64,000 nucleotides of DNA from Microbacterium caowuchunii. Its GTDB lineage: Bacteria > Actinomycetota > Actinomycetes > Actinomycetales > Microbacteriaceae. The stretch covers positions 2,914,001 to 2,978,000 of the forward strand of contig NZ_CP044231.1 in the NCBI RefSeq assembly GCF_008727755.1, in the 5' to 3' direction. Of this stretch, positions 9,547 to 18,980 are shown one piece after another (position 1 is the first letter of the stretch; the number at the start of each line of letters is the position of its first letter). The notes below the pieces were generated by a model. It saw nothing but the letters and a program-made list of their open reading frames with translations. It did not search any database and was not told where the DNA came from. The translations under genes and the position numbers were made by a program.

Positions 9547-10122
9547 ATGTCCCTGCGCATCACCGACGATCCCGCCGCCGACGAGCTGCTCACGAACGAC
9601 CCCCTCGCCCTGCTGATCGGGATGCTGCTGGACCAGCAGGTCGCCATGGAGACCGCCTTCGCCGGGCCGTTGAAGATCCGGGACCGGATCGGGACGCTGG
9701 AGGCGGAGGAGATCGCCGGGTACGACCCGGAGCGGTTCGCGGCCGCCTTCGCCGAGACGCCGGCGGTCCATCGGTTCCCAGGGTCCATGGCTGCCCGCGT
9801 GCAGAAGCTGTGCGGTGAGGTCGCCGGCGCCTGGCACGGGGATGCCGCCGCGATCTGGACGGACGGCGACCCCGACGGTCCGACCGTCCTGAAGCGGCTG
9901 AAGGCACTGCCCGGGTTCGGCGAGCAGAAGGCGAAGATCTTCCTCGCCCTGCTCGGCAAGCAGTGCGGCTTCGCTGGGACGGGATGGCGCGAGGCATCGG
10001 CGCCCTACGGCGAGGAGGGCTCCTACCGGAGCGTCGCCGACATCGTCAGCCCGGAATCGCTCACCCGGGTGCGGGAGAACAAGCGCGCTGCGAAGGCGGC
10101 CGCGAAGGCCGCCACCGCCTGA
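9547..10122 (+). CDS. HhH-GPD-type base-excision DNA repair protein
   Basis: A 191-aa protein of the HhH-GPD glycosylase superfamily, which removes damaged or mismatched bases. It has the N-terminal helix pattern DPLALLIGMLLDQQVAMETA and a helix-hairpin-helix segment LKALPGFGEQKAKIFLALLGK at about residues 117-137. A clear catalytic Asp in the standard place and a 4Fe-4S cluster motif are not obvious, so activity is uncertain. The C-terminus is a Lys/Ala-rich tail. The ATG at 9547 lacks a good ribosome site, but GACGAT ends six bases upstream, compatible with a leaderless transcript. Confidence 0.85.
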   Translation: MSLRITDDPAADELLTNDPLALLIGMLLDQQVAMETAFAGPLKIRDRIGTLEAEEIAGYDPERFAAAFAETPAVHRFPGSMAARVQKLCGEVAGAWHGDAAAIWTDGDPDGPTVLKRLKALPGFGEQKAKIFLALLGKQCGFAGTGWREASAPYGEEGSYRSVADIVSPESLTRVRENKRAAKAAAKAATA

Positions 10123-10180
10123 CCTGGCCGCCGCGCGCCCGGCTGCCCGGCGAAGACCCGGCGGGAAGGGGGCGCCTGGG

Positions 10181-10186
10181 TACTCT
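10181..10186 (+). promoter_or_regulatory. -10 element of the menC-like gene (leaderless layout)
   Basis: TACTCT ends six bases before the ATG at 10193. No ribosome site lies between them. The spacing is the same as at hemA. Confidence 0.5.
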
Positions 10187-10192
10187 GAGCGC

Positions 10193-11326
10193 ATGCCGCT
10201 CCCCGAGGACCTGCCCGCCGTCACCCTCGACGGCGTCGAACTGCGCGTGCTCCGCATCCCCCTCGTCAGCCCGTTCACGACCTCGTTCGGCACCGAGACC
10301 GAGCGGGAGGTCATCGTCGTGCGCGCGCTCACCCCGGACGGCGACGGATGGGGTGAGATCGTCACGCAGCAGGCCCCGCTGTACTCCAGCGAGTACACCG
10401 AGGGCGCCTGGGACGTGTCACGCCGCTGGCTGATCCCCGCTCTCCTCGATCGCGACCGGCTGACCCCCGGCGACGTCGGCGACGTGCTCACCCCCTTCGT
10501 CGGGCACCGGATGGCCAAGGCCGGTCTCGAACTGGCCGTGCTGGACGCCTCCCTGCGCGCCTCCGGCCTCCCGCTCGCGTCCGCCCTGGGGGCCGTGCAC
10601 GACCGGGTACCGTCCGGGGTGTCCGTCGGCATCCAGCGCGATCCCGCGGCGCTCGTGGACGCCGTCGCCGGATACCTCGCGGAGGGATACCGGCGGATCA
10701 AGATCAAGATCCGCCCTGGCCGTGACCTCGCCGACACCGCCGCGGTGCGGGCGGCGTTCCCGGACATCCCCCTGCAGGTGGACGCGAACTCGGCGTACAC
10801 CCTCGCGGATGCCGACCTGCTCGCGGGCCTCGACGAATTCGGGCTGCTGCTGATCGAGCAGCCGCTCCAGGAGGACGACCTCGTCGATCACGCCGCGCTC
10901 GCCCGGAGACTGCGCACACCCCTCTGCCTCGACGAGTCGATCACCTCCGCCAAGTCCGCCCGGGACGCGCTCGCGCTCGGAGCCGCCGCCGTGGTGAACA
11001 TCAAGGCAGGACGTGTCGGCGGGTATCTGGAGGCCGTCCGGGTGCACGACCTGTGCCGGGATGCCGGGGTGCCCGTCTGGTGCGGGGGGATGCTCGAGAC
11101 CGGCATCGGACGCGCCGCGAACGCCGCCCTGGCAGCCCTCCCCGGCTTCACCCTGCCCGGGGACGTCTCCGCATCCGACCGCTTCTACCGCCGCGACATC
11201 GTCACCGCGCCGATCGTGCTGGAGGACGGGTATGTGCGCGTACCCACGGGCCCGGGCCTCGGGATCGCGATCGACGCCGCGGAGCTCGACGACGTGACCG
11301 TCGCGCGCGAGGAGCTGCGCCGCTGA
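10193..11326 (+). CDS. menC: o-succinylbenzoate synthase-like enolase-superfamily enzyme
   Basis: Enolase-superfamily enzyme of the MenC / N-succinylamino-acid racemase group, 377 aa. MenC dehydrates SHCHC to o-succinylbenzoate in menaquinone synthesis. The catalytic set is visible: Lys170 and Lys172 in RRIKIKIRPG, metal ligands Asp197 (DANSAY), Glu222 (IEQPL) and Asp247 (LDESI), and Lys271 in NIKAGRVGG. No other men gene is in the window, so racemase activity cannot be excluded. The ATG at 10193 has a -10 element directly upstream and no ribosome site. Confidence 0.85.
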   Translation: MPLPEDLPAVTLDGVELRVLRIPLVSPFTTSFGTETEREVIVVRALTPDGDGWGEIVTQQAPLYSSEYTEGAWDVSRRWLIPALLDRDRLTPGDVGDVLTPFVGHRMAKAGLELAVLDASLRASGLPLASALGAVHDRVPSGVSVGIQRDPAALVDAVAGYLAEGYRRIKIKIRPGRDLADTAAVRAAFPDIPLQVDANSAYTLADADLLAGLDEFGLLLIEQPLQEDDLVDHAALARRLRTPLCLDESITSAKSARDALALGAAAVVNIKAGRVGGYLEAVRVHDLCRDAGVPVWCGGMLETGIGRAANAALAALPGFTLPGDVSASDRFYRRDIVTAPIVLEDGYVRVPTGPGLGIAIDAAELDDVTVAREELRR

Positions 11327-11379
11327 GCGCGCAGCGGCGCCGGAGCCGACGACCCAGGGGACCTGCCTCCGGCGCGGAC

Positions 11380-11385
11380 TAGAAT
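11380..11385 (+). promoter_or_regulatory. -10 element upstream of glyS
   Basis: TAGAAT lies seven bases before base 11392. Transcription would begin near 11392, giving either a 60-base leader before the GTG at 11452 or a leaderless message from an in-frame ATG at 11392. Confidence 0.5.
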
Positions 11386-11451
11386 CGAAGGATGCGGCGC
11401 CCGGCTGCCGCATGTCTTCGCGCCTCCTCCCACCCGACCATTGGAGCCACC

Positions 11452-12837
11452 GTGGCCGAGCAGTCCCGTCTCGACAAAGTCATCGCCCTCGCCCGCCACC
11501 GCGGGTTCGTCTTCCAAGCGGGCGAGATCTACGGGGGCTCCCGCTCCGCGTGGGACTACGGCCCCCTCGGCACCGAGCTGAAGGAGAACATCCGGCGGCA
11601 GTGGTGGCAGACCTTCGTCCGCGGCCGCGGGGACATGGTGGGGCTCGACTCCTCCGTCATCCTCCCCAAGCGCGTCTGGGAGGCGTCCGGCCACGTCGCC
11701 ACCTTCACCGACCCGCTCGTGGAGTGCACGCAGTGCCACAAGCGCTTCCGCGCCGACAACCTCATCGAGGACTTCGAGGCGCGCAAGGGACGGCCCGCCG
11801 AGAACGGCCTGGCCGACATCCCGTGCCCGAACTGCGGCACGAAGGGGCAGTACACCGAGCCGAAGGCCTTCTCCGGCCTGGTGAAGACCTACCTGGGCGT
11901 CGTGGACGACGAGTCCGGCCTGCACTACCTGCGCCCGGAGACCGCGCAGGGCATCTTCGTGAACTTCTCCAACGTGCTCACGGCCAGCCGGAAGAAGCCG
12001 CCGTTCGGCGTGGGGCAGGTCGGCAAGGCCTTCCGCAACGAGATCACCCCGGGCAACTTCATCTTCCGCACCCGCGAGTTCGAGCAGATGGAGATCGAGT
12101 TCTTCACGCCGCCCGCCGAGGCGCACGAGTGGTTCGAGCACTGGGTGGAGGCCTGCTGGAACTGGTTCATCGATCTCGGCATCGATCCGGCCAACATGCG
12201 CCGGTACGACGTCCCGGAGGACGACCGCGCCCACTACTCCGCCGGGACGATCGACGTCGAGTACCGGTTCGGCTTCACCGGCAAGGAGTGGGGCGAGCTG
12301 ATGGGCGTCGCCAACCGCACCGACTACGACCTGAAGAGCCACTCCGAGGCATCGGGTCAGAGCCTGACCTACTTCGACCAGGCCAGCGGCGAGAAGTACA
12401 CGCCGTTCGTCATCGAGCCCTCCTTCGGCCTCACCCGCGCGATGATGGCGTTCCTCGTCGACGCCTACCGCGAGGAGGAGGTGCCGAACGCGAAGGGCGG
12501 CGTGGACACGCGCACGGTGCTCAAGCTCGACCCGCGTCTCGCGCCGGTGAAGGTGGCCGTGCTGCCGCTGAGCCGCAACGAGCGCCTCTCCCCCCTCGCC
12601 CGCCAGGTCGCCGCGGAGCTCCGGGGCGACTGGAACGTCGACTTCGACGATGCCGGCGCCATCGGACGCCGTTACCGCCGTCAGGATGAGATCGGGACGC
12701 CGTTCTGCGTCACGGTCGACTTCGACTCGCTGGACGACCAGGCCGTCACCGTGCGCGACCGCGACACGATGAACCAGGAGCGCGTCCCGATCGAGGGCCT
12801 GCACGCCTACCTCGCGGAGCGTCTGCGCGGCGCCTGA
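11452..12837 (+). CDS. glyS: glycine--tRNA ligase (dimeric type)
   Basis: Charges tRNA-Gly with glycine; class II synthetase of the alpha2 eukaryote/actinobacteria type. The 461-aa protein begins [18 protein letters not shown], has the active-site stretches [18 protein letters not shown] and [15 protein letters not shown], and motif 2 FRNEITPG...[10 protein letters not shown]. Two CxxC pairs ([10 protein letters not shown] and [10 protein letters not shown]) form a probable zinc knuckle at residues about 85-130. The GTG at 11452 was preferred because conserved sequence begins there and GGAG precedes it. An ATG at 11392 would add 20 unconserved residues. Confidence 0.95.
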   Translation: MAEQSRLDKVIALARHRGFVFQAGEIYGGSRSAWDYGPLGTELKENIRRQWWQTFVRGRGDMVGLDSSVILPKRVWEASGHVATFTDPLVECTQCHKRFRADNLIEDFEARKGRPAENGLADIPCPNCGTKGQYTEPKAFSGLVKTYLGVVDDESGLHYLRPETAQGIFVNFSNVLTASRKKPPFGVGQVGKAFRNEITPGNFIFRTREFEQMEIEFFTPPAEAHEWFEHWVEACWNWFIDLGIDPANMRRYDVPEDDRAHYSAGTIDVEYRFGFTGKEWGELMGVANRTDYDLKSHSEASGQSLTYFDQASGEKYTPFVIEPSFGLTRAMMAFLVDAYREEEVPNAKGGVDTRTVLKLDPRLAPVKVAVLPLSRNERLSPLARQVAAELRGDWNVDFDDAGAIGRRYRRQDEIGTPFCVTVDFDSLDDQAVTVRDRDTMNQERVPIEGLHAYLAERLRGA

Positions 12838-12963
12838 GGGACGGCCCGCGCCCTGTGGACGGACGACCGGGCCACCCGGTCCGCTCGGTTAGCCTGGAGC
12901 GACGTCCGACCGGACGTGTCCGCGCGACCGGTGCGGACCGGACCAGATGAGGGTGGAACAGCC

Positions 12964-13956
12964 GTGAACGTCGATGCCAGCGTCGCGACCGTGCTGACCT
13001 GGCTGGCCGTCACCGTTGTGGTGATCGTCGCCGCAGGATGGCACATCTGGTACGCCCTGGGGCTCACCCGCGTGTTCGCGCGGCACGGGACGGATCGCTG
13101 GCGGGCGTGGGTGCCCGTGCTCAACGACGCCGAGGTGTTCCGTCTCGGGAGGATCGACCCGGTCAGGGCGGCGCTCCTGCTCGTGCCCGTCGTGAATCTC
13201 TACGCTCTCGTCCTCCGTGGCGTCGCCGCGCACCGGCTGGATGCGCGCTCGGGCCGCGGCGCCGGATGGGCCGTGCTCGCCGCGGTGCTCCCGCCGGTGT
13301 GGGCGATGCTCTCCGGGCATTCCCGTCCGGCGGCCGTCGGAGCGACCGAGTCCACCGCCCCGGAGTCCTCCGTGGACGCACCGCCGCCGGGTCTCGCCTT
13401 CCCCGCGCCGCCCGCTCCGAGCCCGATGCCGTCGGTTCCGGCGCCGGCGCTCGCGCCCGCCGCCGCCCCGGCGCGTCCCGCGCCGGCGGGGAGCCCTGCC
13501 CCGTCGGCGAGCCCTGCCCCGGTGGCGCCGCCCACGTCGGCACCGGTCGGCCCGGCCGACGAGCCCGCGCCGCTCTCCCGGCGCGCACGCCGTGATGCCG
13601 ACGACGCCACCGCGCTCGTGCGCGGCCCGGTCGGGTGGGCGCTGCAGCTCCCCTCCGGAGATATCGTCCTCCTCACTTCCCGGACCGTCGTGCTCGGACG
13701 GAACCCTCAGCCCACCGAGCCCGGCGTCCAGTACGTCCCGGTCAGCGACGACGGACGCACGGTCTCGAAGCACCATGCCCGCCTCCAGTGGGGTGAGCGG
13801 TCCTGGACCGTGACCGACCTCTCCTCCACGAATGGCGTCGCCGTCACGGATGCAGCGGGACGGGAGCAGCACGTCCCCGCCGACGGCACGGCTCCCGTGC
13901 TGGACCGGTTCGTTCTGGGGGACGCCGTCATCGTCCTGCAGCCCCCCTCGTCCTGA
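12964..13956 (+). CDS. membrane-anchored FHA-domain protein (DUF5684-like N-terminus)
   Basis: A 330-aa protein with three parts. Residues 1-110 hold three to four membrane segments (VLTWLAVTVVVIVAAGWHIW first; DRWRAWVPVLNDAEVF and LLLVPVVNLYALVL as in DUF5684). Residues 120-220 are Pro/Ala-rich and disordered. Residues 225-330 form an FHA domain with VVLGRNP, SKHHARL and LSSTNGV, which binds phosphothreonine. It lies tail to tail with mycP, suggesting a signalling role linked to type VII secretion; that link is inferred from position. The GTG at 12964 follows a GGGTGGAA ribosome site. A TAGCCT near 12891 may be its -10. Confidence 0.85.
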   Translation: MNVDASVATVLTWLAVTVVVIVAAGWHIWYALGLTRVFARHGTDRWRAWVPVLNDAEVFRLGRIDPVRAALLLVPVVNLYALVLRGVAAHRLDARSGRGAGWAVLAAVLPPVWAMLSGHSRPAAVGATESTAPESSVDAPPPGLAFPAPPAPSPMPSVPAPALAPAAAPARPAPAGSPAPSASPAPVAPPTSAPVGPADEPAPLSRRARRDADDATALVRGPVGWALQLPSGDIVLLTSRTVVLGRNPQPTEPGVQYVPVSDDGRTVSKHHARLQWGERSWTVTDLSSTNGVAVTDAAGREQHVPADGTAPVLDRFVLGDAVIVLQPPSS

Positions 13957-13987
13957 CCCTTCCGCGGAGTCCGGCGCCGACCTGCGA

Positions 13988-15301
13988 TCAGGAGCGGGGC
14001 GGGTCGTCCCCGTAGAGACCGCGACCGGCTCGCTGGGGCCCGGTCGCATCGAGCCGGCGACGCCGCGCGATGAAGACCCCGATCGCGCCGCTCGCAGCAA
14101 GCAGCACGAGACCCCCGATACCGGCCACGAGACCCAGGGCCATCGCCTCGGCATCCGGACCGGGGTCCGACACCACCCGCACGGGCTCCGCCGCCACGAC
14201 GGACGGGACCGGACGGGACTCTCCCACGAACGGACTCGACGGGCCGCGGATCCCGGCACCCGGGATCAGGGAGATCGCCTCGTAGGGCTGCACGACGCCC
14301 CACCCTGCGGCGTCGTCCCTGGCATCCGGGTCGGGGCGCACCGCCGTCGCGGCCAACCGGTACGCCCACTGCTCGGGGGACTCCGCGGGGTGGGCCGCCG
14401 CCACGAGCGCAGCCGCGGCGGAGACGTAGGCAGCGGCGAAACTCGTGGCCGGTACCTCGGCGGCGTAGGTGCAGTCCCCGCCCTGGTAGGACGTCGTGAC
14501 GATCTGCTGTCCCAGTGCGCTCACCGTGACGTGCGGACCGTGGATGCTGGCATCGGTCACCACGCCGCCGAGGTCCGCCGCGGCCACCCCGATCGCGCCC
14601 GGTGATCCGGCGGGGAAGCGGGGCCCGTCCTCGTCGCTCTCCTCGACCGCGAGGGTCGAGTCGCGGTTCCCGGCGCTGCCCACCACCAGGCTGCCGCGCG
14701 CCACGGCGTATGACACGGCCTCGCGCAGGGACGGCTCGTCCCGCGTCGTGCTCATCGAGACGTTGATGACCTGCGCTCCGGCGTCCGCGGCGTATCGGAT
14801 GCCGTCGGCCAGGCGCTGCGCGGTCGGCCCGAACCCCGCCTCGACCTGCTGGTTCTCCGTTCCGGCGAAAACCCGCACGGAGAGGATCGCAGCCTCGGGG
14901 GCGAGACCTTCGACGGACGAGCCGTCGATGCGCCGCGCCGCGATCTGACCGGCGATCGCGGTGCCGTGCCCGTAGACGTCGCTGAAGCCGGACGGATCCG
15001 TGCCGTCCGGCACGAGATTCACCCCGCCCACGACCGCGTCGACCAGGTGCGGGTTGGCGGCGTTCACGCCGGAATCGACCACGGCGACCGTGACGCCCGC
15101 CCCCCGCGTCACGGACCAGGCGAGCTCGCTCTGGGAGACCTCCAGCGCGGGCACCGTCTCGGTGATGCGGGTGGTGGCGGTGCACTGCGATTGCGCGGCG
15201 GCCCGCACCGGCTCGGCGGCCGTCGCACCGGCGAGCGGAAGGAGCGCCACGACGACGGCACCCGCCAGGGTCGCGGCGGCGAGTCGGGGCCGGACGCTCA
15301 T
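13988..15301 (-). CDS. mycP: type VII secretion-associated serine protease (mycosin)
   Basis: Membrane-anchored subtilisin-family protease of ESX systems, 437 aa. It has a signal segment (LAGAVVVALLPLAGATAAEP), an S8 domain with catalytic Asp in VAVVDSGVN, His in YGHGTAIAG and Ser in PATSFAAAYVSAAAAL, a Pro-rich linker, and a C-terminal membrane helix (LGLVAGIGGLVLLAASGAIG) followed by RRRRL. Placing the protease outside the membrane is standard for mycosins. The ATG at 15301 overlaps the eccB stop as ATGA, and eccD-eccB-mycP form one operon. Confidence 0.92.
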   Translation of the reverse strand: MSVRPRLAAATLAGAVVVALLPLAGATAAEPVRAAAQSQCTATTRITETVPALEVSQSELAWSVTRGAGVTVAVVDSGVNAANPHLVDAVVGGVNLVPDGTDPSGFSDVYGHGTAIAGQIAARRIDGSSVEGLAPEAAILSVRVFAGTENQQVEAGFGPTAQRLADGIRYAADAGAQVINVSMSTTRDEPSLREAVSYAVARGSLVVGSAGNRDSTLAVEESDEDGPRFPAGSPGAIGVAAADLGGVVTDASIHGPHVTVSALGQQIVTTSYQGGDCTYAAEVPATSFAAAYVSAAAALVAAAHPAESPEQWAYRLAATAVRPDPDARDDAAGWGVVQPYEAISLIPGAGIRGPSSPFVGESRPVPSVVAAEPVRVVSDPGPDAEAMALGLVAGIGGLVLLAASGAIGVFIARRRRLDATGPQRAGRGLYGDDPPRS

Positions 15302-16626
15302 TCCGCGTCCGTCTCGCCGGACGGGGAGCGACCCGCGGCCTCGGCCGTCAGGGCGGGTCCGGTCGCGAGCAGGTCGATCCAGACGTCCCCGGCCAGACCG
15401 ATGTCGGACACGGCGTATCCCAGCCGGTTGACCGTCTCCTCGTCCGCGCCGGGAAGGGGGAACGCCGTTCCCGTCGCGTCCACCAGGGTCACGATGCCGG
15501 TGCTCTGCGCGCCCCGTCCTCCGGCCCGAACCAGCGCACCGGTGCCGGGCTCCACGTGCACACCGGCGCGGATCTCCGCCCCGGCCGGCCGGGTCGCCAG
15601 GACGGTGTGCGCCTGCGCCCCGTCACCGACGAGGAGGGCGCAGGCGCGCTCGTCGGGGGCGATGGACCGGAAGCCGTCGACCGGCCAGTCCGCGCCGCCC
15701 GCGGGACGCGCCGTCGTCTCCAGCCCCGCGACCTCGGCGCCGGACACCTCGATCGCCTCGTCACCGCCCGCCTCGCCGAGCTGATACAGGCGCCAGGCCA
15801 GCGGCGTCAGCTCCGCGAGGGTGCCGTCGGACTGCACCAGGAACCGGTCGTCGTCGGGGGTGCCGCGGATGTGGACCACGTCCCCGGCGCGCAGGTCCGT
15901 GCCGGTGACGGCGGCGCCCGCATCCGCCACCACGATGGGGGCGAGCGGGGATCCCGGCGTGAACAGGTTGAGCCAGTCCGCGGGCACCTGGACCGGATCG
16001 AGCGCCGTGATGCCGGCGGCGCGCAGGATCGCGTCGCTGCCCTCGTCGACCGCATAGCTGCGCTCGCCGTCGATCACGAACCGGTCCCCGTCCGATTCCA
16101 CGACGACGGCCCGGCCGGCCGGTTCGGCGGAACCGCCCCCGATGCGCACGTCCACCACGGCGTCCTCGCCGACGCACGCGCTCCAGCCCGCGTTCCGGAG
16201 CCGCTCCGGTGCGGGGAGCTCATCGGGCGCGCCGACGATGCCGAGCGTCTCGCCGAGGCTCACCCCGTCCAGGTTCTGCTGGTCGGTCGAGATCACGGCG
16301 AAGTCGCTCGCCGGCAGCAGGAGGCGCGCACTCGCGGTGTTGATGACCGGGTGCAGCTTGCCGTCCACGGTCACGAACCGCGCGCCGGTGTCGCTGACGA
16401 GGATGAGTTTGCCGTTGTCCCACCCGTTGGGCAGCCCCGGTTTGATCAACCCCCAGAACACGCCCACCAGCACGACGGCGACGGTCAGGGCGATCGCAGC
16501 GATGACCGCCCGCAGGGGGGCGGTCGGCTCGAGCTCCTTGCCGCCCGGGGCACCGCTCACGAAGGCGGTGAGCAGACGTCGGCGCGAGAAGGTCTGCGCC
16601 TCGATGAGGTCGTTCTTGGTGGCCAT
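15298..16626 (-). CDS. eccB: type VII secretion protein EccB
   Basis: Core inner-membrane component of the ESX channel, 442 aa. It has a short cytoplasmic start (TKNDLIEAQTFSRRRLLTAF, the EccB hallmark), one membrane segment at about residues 40-65, and a large external domain with the family stretches KLILVSDTGARFV and VINTASARLL. Cysteines at SACVGED and ERACALLVG may form the usual extracellular disulfide. It starts four bases after eccD and overlaps mycP by four. Confidence 0.93.
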   Translation of the reverse strand: MATKNDLIEAQTFSRRRLLTAFVSGAPGGKELEPTAPLRAVIAAIALTVAVVLVGVFWGLIKPGLPNGWDNGKLILVSDTGARFVTVDGKLHPVINTASARLLLPASDFAVISTDQQNLDGVSLGETLGIVGAPDELPAPERLRNAGWSACVGEDAVVDVRIGGGSAEPAGRAVVVESDGDRFVIDGERSYAVDEGSDAILRAAGITALDPVQVPADWLNLFTPGSPLAPIVVADAGAAVTGTDLRAGDVVHIRGTPDDDRFLVQSDGTLAELTPLAWRLYQLGEAGGDEAIEVSGAEVAGLETTARPAGGADWPVDGFRSIAPDERACALLVGDGAQAHTVLATRPAGAEIRAGVHVEPGTGALVRAGGRGAQSTGIVTLVDATGTAFPLPGADEETVNRLGYAVSDIGLAGDVWIDLLATGPALTAEAAGRSPSGETDAE

Positions 16627-16630
16627 CGGG

Positions 16631-17971
16631 TCAGGCCAGCCCGGCCGCGATCACGGCGAGCGGCAGCAGGACGGCGACGACCACGAGCTCGGCGGTGTCG
16701 GCCAGGCGCGTCAGCCGGGTGCGGGCCTTCGGCGACAGGAGCGTCACCGTCACCACGATCACCGCGGCGGCCCCGATCGCCAGCATGAGGACGAGCCGGA
16801 GGCCCGGCTGGGCGAGTGAGGCGGTCAGACCCGCGACCGCGAGACCGAGCGTGCCGACCGCCATCACGGCCAGCACGTTCGCCCGCGCATATGCCTGACG
16901 CGAGGGGAACATCATGGCCACGAACGCCAGCACGCACAGGGCAGCGCCCACCGGCGAACCGGCGGCCACGAGCGGCGTGCCGACGATGACGGCGAGCCCG
17001 AGCGCCACGCGCAGGGCCACGAGGATCCGCTGGCCGCGCGCCGCGCGCCGCGCCACGTCATCGGCGTCGATGGGGACCGGGTCGTCGAACATCTCCGCGT
17101 CGCTCTGCGGGGAGACCACCCGGATGCGGGTCGAGCTCAGCACCAACCATGGCAGCGCCCCGCCGAGGGTGGCCACGACGCCGATCATGAGCGCGAACGC
17201 GCCGGTGCCGTCCCCCGGCATGATCGCCGCGAACAGGGCCGTGACGGCGATCACGCCGCCCAGTACCAGCGGCACGAGCTGCACGTCCGAGCCGTCCGGG
17301 AGGAGGGCGAGGGAGATCCCGGCGACGACGAGCATCCCGAGCCCTGCCGCGGCCAGGGGCCATCCCCACAGCGGGAGGTCGGCGGGGACAGCGAGGTACG
17401 CCGCGAGGGCCGCGAAGACCGCGGCGGCGATGCCGAGCCCCTGGCCGGCCTCGAGCTGCCCGAGCCGGCCGACCACCGCGGCCACGGTGAGCAGCGCCAC
17501 CGCTCCGCCACCGGCGATCAGCGCGCCGACCCCGAGGGCCGGGCCTGCTGCGAGCAGGAGGAAGGCGCAGACACCGAGCAGCGTAAGGCTGACCGCGAGG
17601 GCGGTGCGGGCGTTGTCCTGCGCCGACCAGGGCTTGTTCAGGCGGCCGGTCGCGTCGATCACCGCCTCGACGATGTCGTCGTAGACCCGCGGCTGGGCGA
17701 GGAGCCCGCCGCGCGCGAGGGTGAGCACGTCGCCGTCCTCCACGCCCTGCGGCGCGGCGCCCTGCGCGACGTCGAGGACGGTGCCGTCGGCCTTCTGCAG
17801 GGCGTAACCGGCGTACGTCATCGTCGGGTCGAGCACCCCCAGACTGCGGGCGAACCCGGGCATGAACTCGATCAGGGGAACCTGAGCCGGCACGCCGATG
17901 TCGAGACGCCTGCCCTCGCTCTGCACGGAGATTCGCAGCAGCGCACGGGGCGCGCTCATCGTCTGGGCCAC
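16631..17971 (-). CDS. eccD: type VII secretion integral membrane protein EccD
   Basis: Channel component with a ubiquitin-like (YukD) cytoplasmic domain and many membrane helices, 446 aa. Residues 1-95 show the ubiquitin-like fold region (LLRISVQSEGRRLDIGVPAQ). From about residue 115 there are roughly eleven hydrophobic helices, split by a charged cytoplasmic loop (RIRVVSPQSDAEMFDDPVPI), as in EccD. The GTG at 17971 was chosen because an AGGGGGAA ribosome site lies seven bases upstream; an ATG at 17959 is possible. It heads the minus-strand eccD-eccB-mycP operon. Confidence 0.92.
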   Translation of the reverse strand: MAQTMSAPRALLRISVQSEGRRLDIGVPAQVPLIEFMPGFARSLGVLDPTMTYAGYALQKADGTVLDVAQGAAPQGVEDGDVLTLARGGLLAQPRVYDDIVEAVIDATGRLNKPWSAQDNARTALAVSLTLLGVCAFLLLAAGPALGVGALIAGGGAVALLTVAAVVGRLGQLEAGQGLGIAAAVFAALAAYLAVPADLPLWGWPLAAAGLGMLVVAGISLALLPDGSDVQLVPLVLGGVIAVTALFAAIMPGDGTGAFALMIGVVATLGGALPWLVLSSTRIRVVSPQSDAEMFDDPVPIDADDVARRAARGQRILVALRVALGLAVIVGTPLVAAGSPVGAALCVLAFVAMMFPSRQAYARANVLAVMAVGTLGLAVAGLTASLAQPGLRLVLMLAIGAAAVIVVTVTLLSPKARTRLTRLADTAELVVVAVLLPLAVIAAGLA

Positions 17972-18030
17972 GGTGCGGTTCCCCCTCGAGCTCGGCGTCG
18001 TCCGTAGGTGCGGTTCGAGTCGCACCGGGC

Positions 18031-18064
18031 AGTCTAGTTCGCCCGGATAGGGGGCAATTGCCCC
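18031..18064 (-). promoter_or_regulatory. eccD promoter with palindromic operator candidate
   Basis: TAGACT (18036-18031 on the minus strand) is a likely -10, about 60 bases before the eccD start. A perfect 14-bp palindrome GGGGCAATTGCCCC (18051-18064) covers the -35 region, where TTGCCC stands 15 bases from the -10. A repressor bound there would control the operon; the regulator is unknown. Confidence 0.45.
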
Positions 18065-18132
18065 TTGTGCGTGTGTGGACGCGGTGTTTCGTCAATGTGA
18101 GAGAAGTCTCATCGCACACGCCTGTCAAGAGC

Positions 18133-18162
18133 TTGCGGGCGTGATCGCCGAGTCCATACCGT
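18133..18162 (+). promoter_or_regulatory. candidate promoter of the plus-strand ESX series
   Basis: TTGCGG (18133-18138) and TACCGT (18157-18162) stand 18 bases apart, about 90 bases before the first WXG100 gene. The rest of the 278-bp divergent region holds a TGAGA-GAAG-TCTCA inverted repeat at 18098-18111 and no gene. Confidence 0.35.
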
Positions 18163-18249
18163 TTAGTCCGGTTGGTTCATACGCCTCCTCTCGTCGAGCG
18201 CGGCCGACCGACAGCAACGCCCATCGAACAGGGAAGAGGGGGGACACCC

Positions 18250-18564
18250 GTGGCAGACACGATCTCCGCTGAAGAGGGTGCGCTCAAGCGCGGCGCTCAG
18301 GCAGTGAACACGGCCAAGGCCGGCATCGACCAGCAGGTCAAGAAGGTCCGCGGCGAGATCGAACAGGTCGCCGGCTTCTGGACCGGCGCCGCAGCCGGTG
18401 CCTACACGCAGCTCATGCAGCGCTGGAACCAGGAGACGACGAAGCTCAACGAGGTGCTCGTCACTCTCGAGGACGCTCTGGCAGGAACCGAGCGCGACCA
18501 GGCGGCCTCCGAAGAATCACACCAGCAGACCATCTCCGGTCTCTCGTCGATGATGGGCTCCTGA
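18250..18564 (+). CDS. WXG100 family protein, first pair, partner A
   Basis: A 104-aa ESAT-6/CFP-10-type protein: two helices joined by a WTG turn (GFWTGAAAGAY) near residue 41. WXG100 proteins are secreted as helical-hairpin dimers by type VII systems. The helix after the turn has LMQRWNQETTKLNEVLVTLE; the C-terminus SSMMGS lacks a YxxxD signal, so export probably depends on its partner at 18599. The GTG at 18250 follows a GAGGGG ribosome site. It resembles the protein at 22141, including AEEGALKRGA near the start. Confidence 0.9.
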   Translation: MADTISAEEGALKRGAQAVNTAKAGIDQQVKKVRGEIEQVAGFWTGAAAGAYTQLMQRWNQETTKLNEVLVTLEDALAGTERDQAASEESHQQTISGLSSMMGS

Positions 18565-18598
18565 CGCCTCGCGGCGCAGGGAAGAAAGGGTTTCGAAC

Positions 18599-18889
18599 AT
18601 GCAGTCGATGTCAGTCCGTCCGGAGCAGGTCATCGCCCTCGCCCAGCAGATCCGGGGCGGTGCCAACGGGATCAAGTCCCAGCTGGAGACGCTCGAGTCC
18701 GAGGTCGGCAAGCTCCGCGCCTCCTGGAACGGTGAGGCCCAGCACGCGTACGACGACGCGCAGCGCAAGTGGAACCAGTCGCTCATCGCGCTGAACACGC
18801 TGCTGGAGCAGATCTCGTCGAAGACCGAGGAGATCTCACAGGGATACGTCTCGACCGACAAGTCGGCCGCAGGGCGCTTCGCCCTCTGA
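18599..18889 (+). CDS. WXG100 family protein, first pair, partner B with YxxxD signal
   Basis: A 96-aa WXG100 protein with WNG in the turn (RASWNGEAQHAYDDA) near residue 42. The C-terminal YVSTD fits the type VII export signal YxxxD/E, followed by KSAAGRFAL. It lies 34 bases after partner A, with a GGAAGAAAGGG ribosome region before the ATG. It is the likely EccC-recognised member of the dimer. It resembles the protein at 22461 in length, turn and signal. Confidence 0.92.
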   Translation: MQSMSVRPEQVIALAQQIRGGANGIKSQLETLESEVGKLRASWNGEAQHAYDDAQRKWNQSLIALNTLLEQISSKTEEISQGYVSTDKSAAGRFAL

Positions 18890-18980
18890 CGCACGTCCTC
18901 TGCGGGTCGGCGGCCGGGATGCGTGCGCATCCGGCCCCGGCCCGCAGCTTCTGTTCCGACACATCCGGGGGATGACAGCA

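Noticed and set aside
11392..11451. N-terminal extension of glyS from the ATG at 11392
   Set aside because: The 20 residues are not conserved, and GTG 11452 has a GGAG upstream. It remains possible as a leaderless start.
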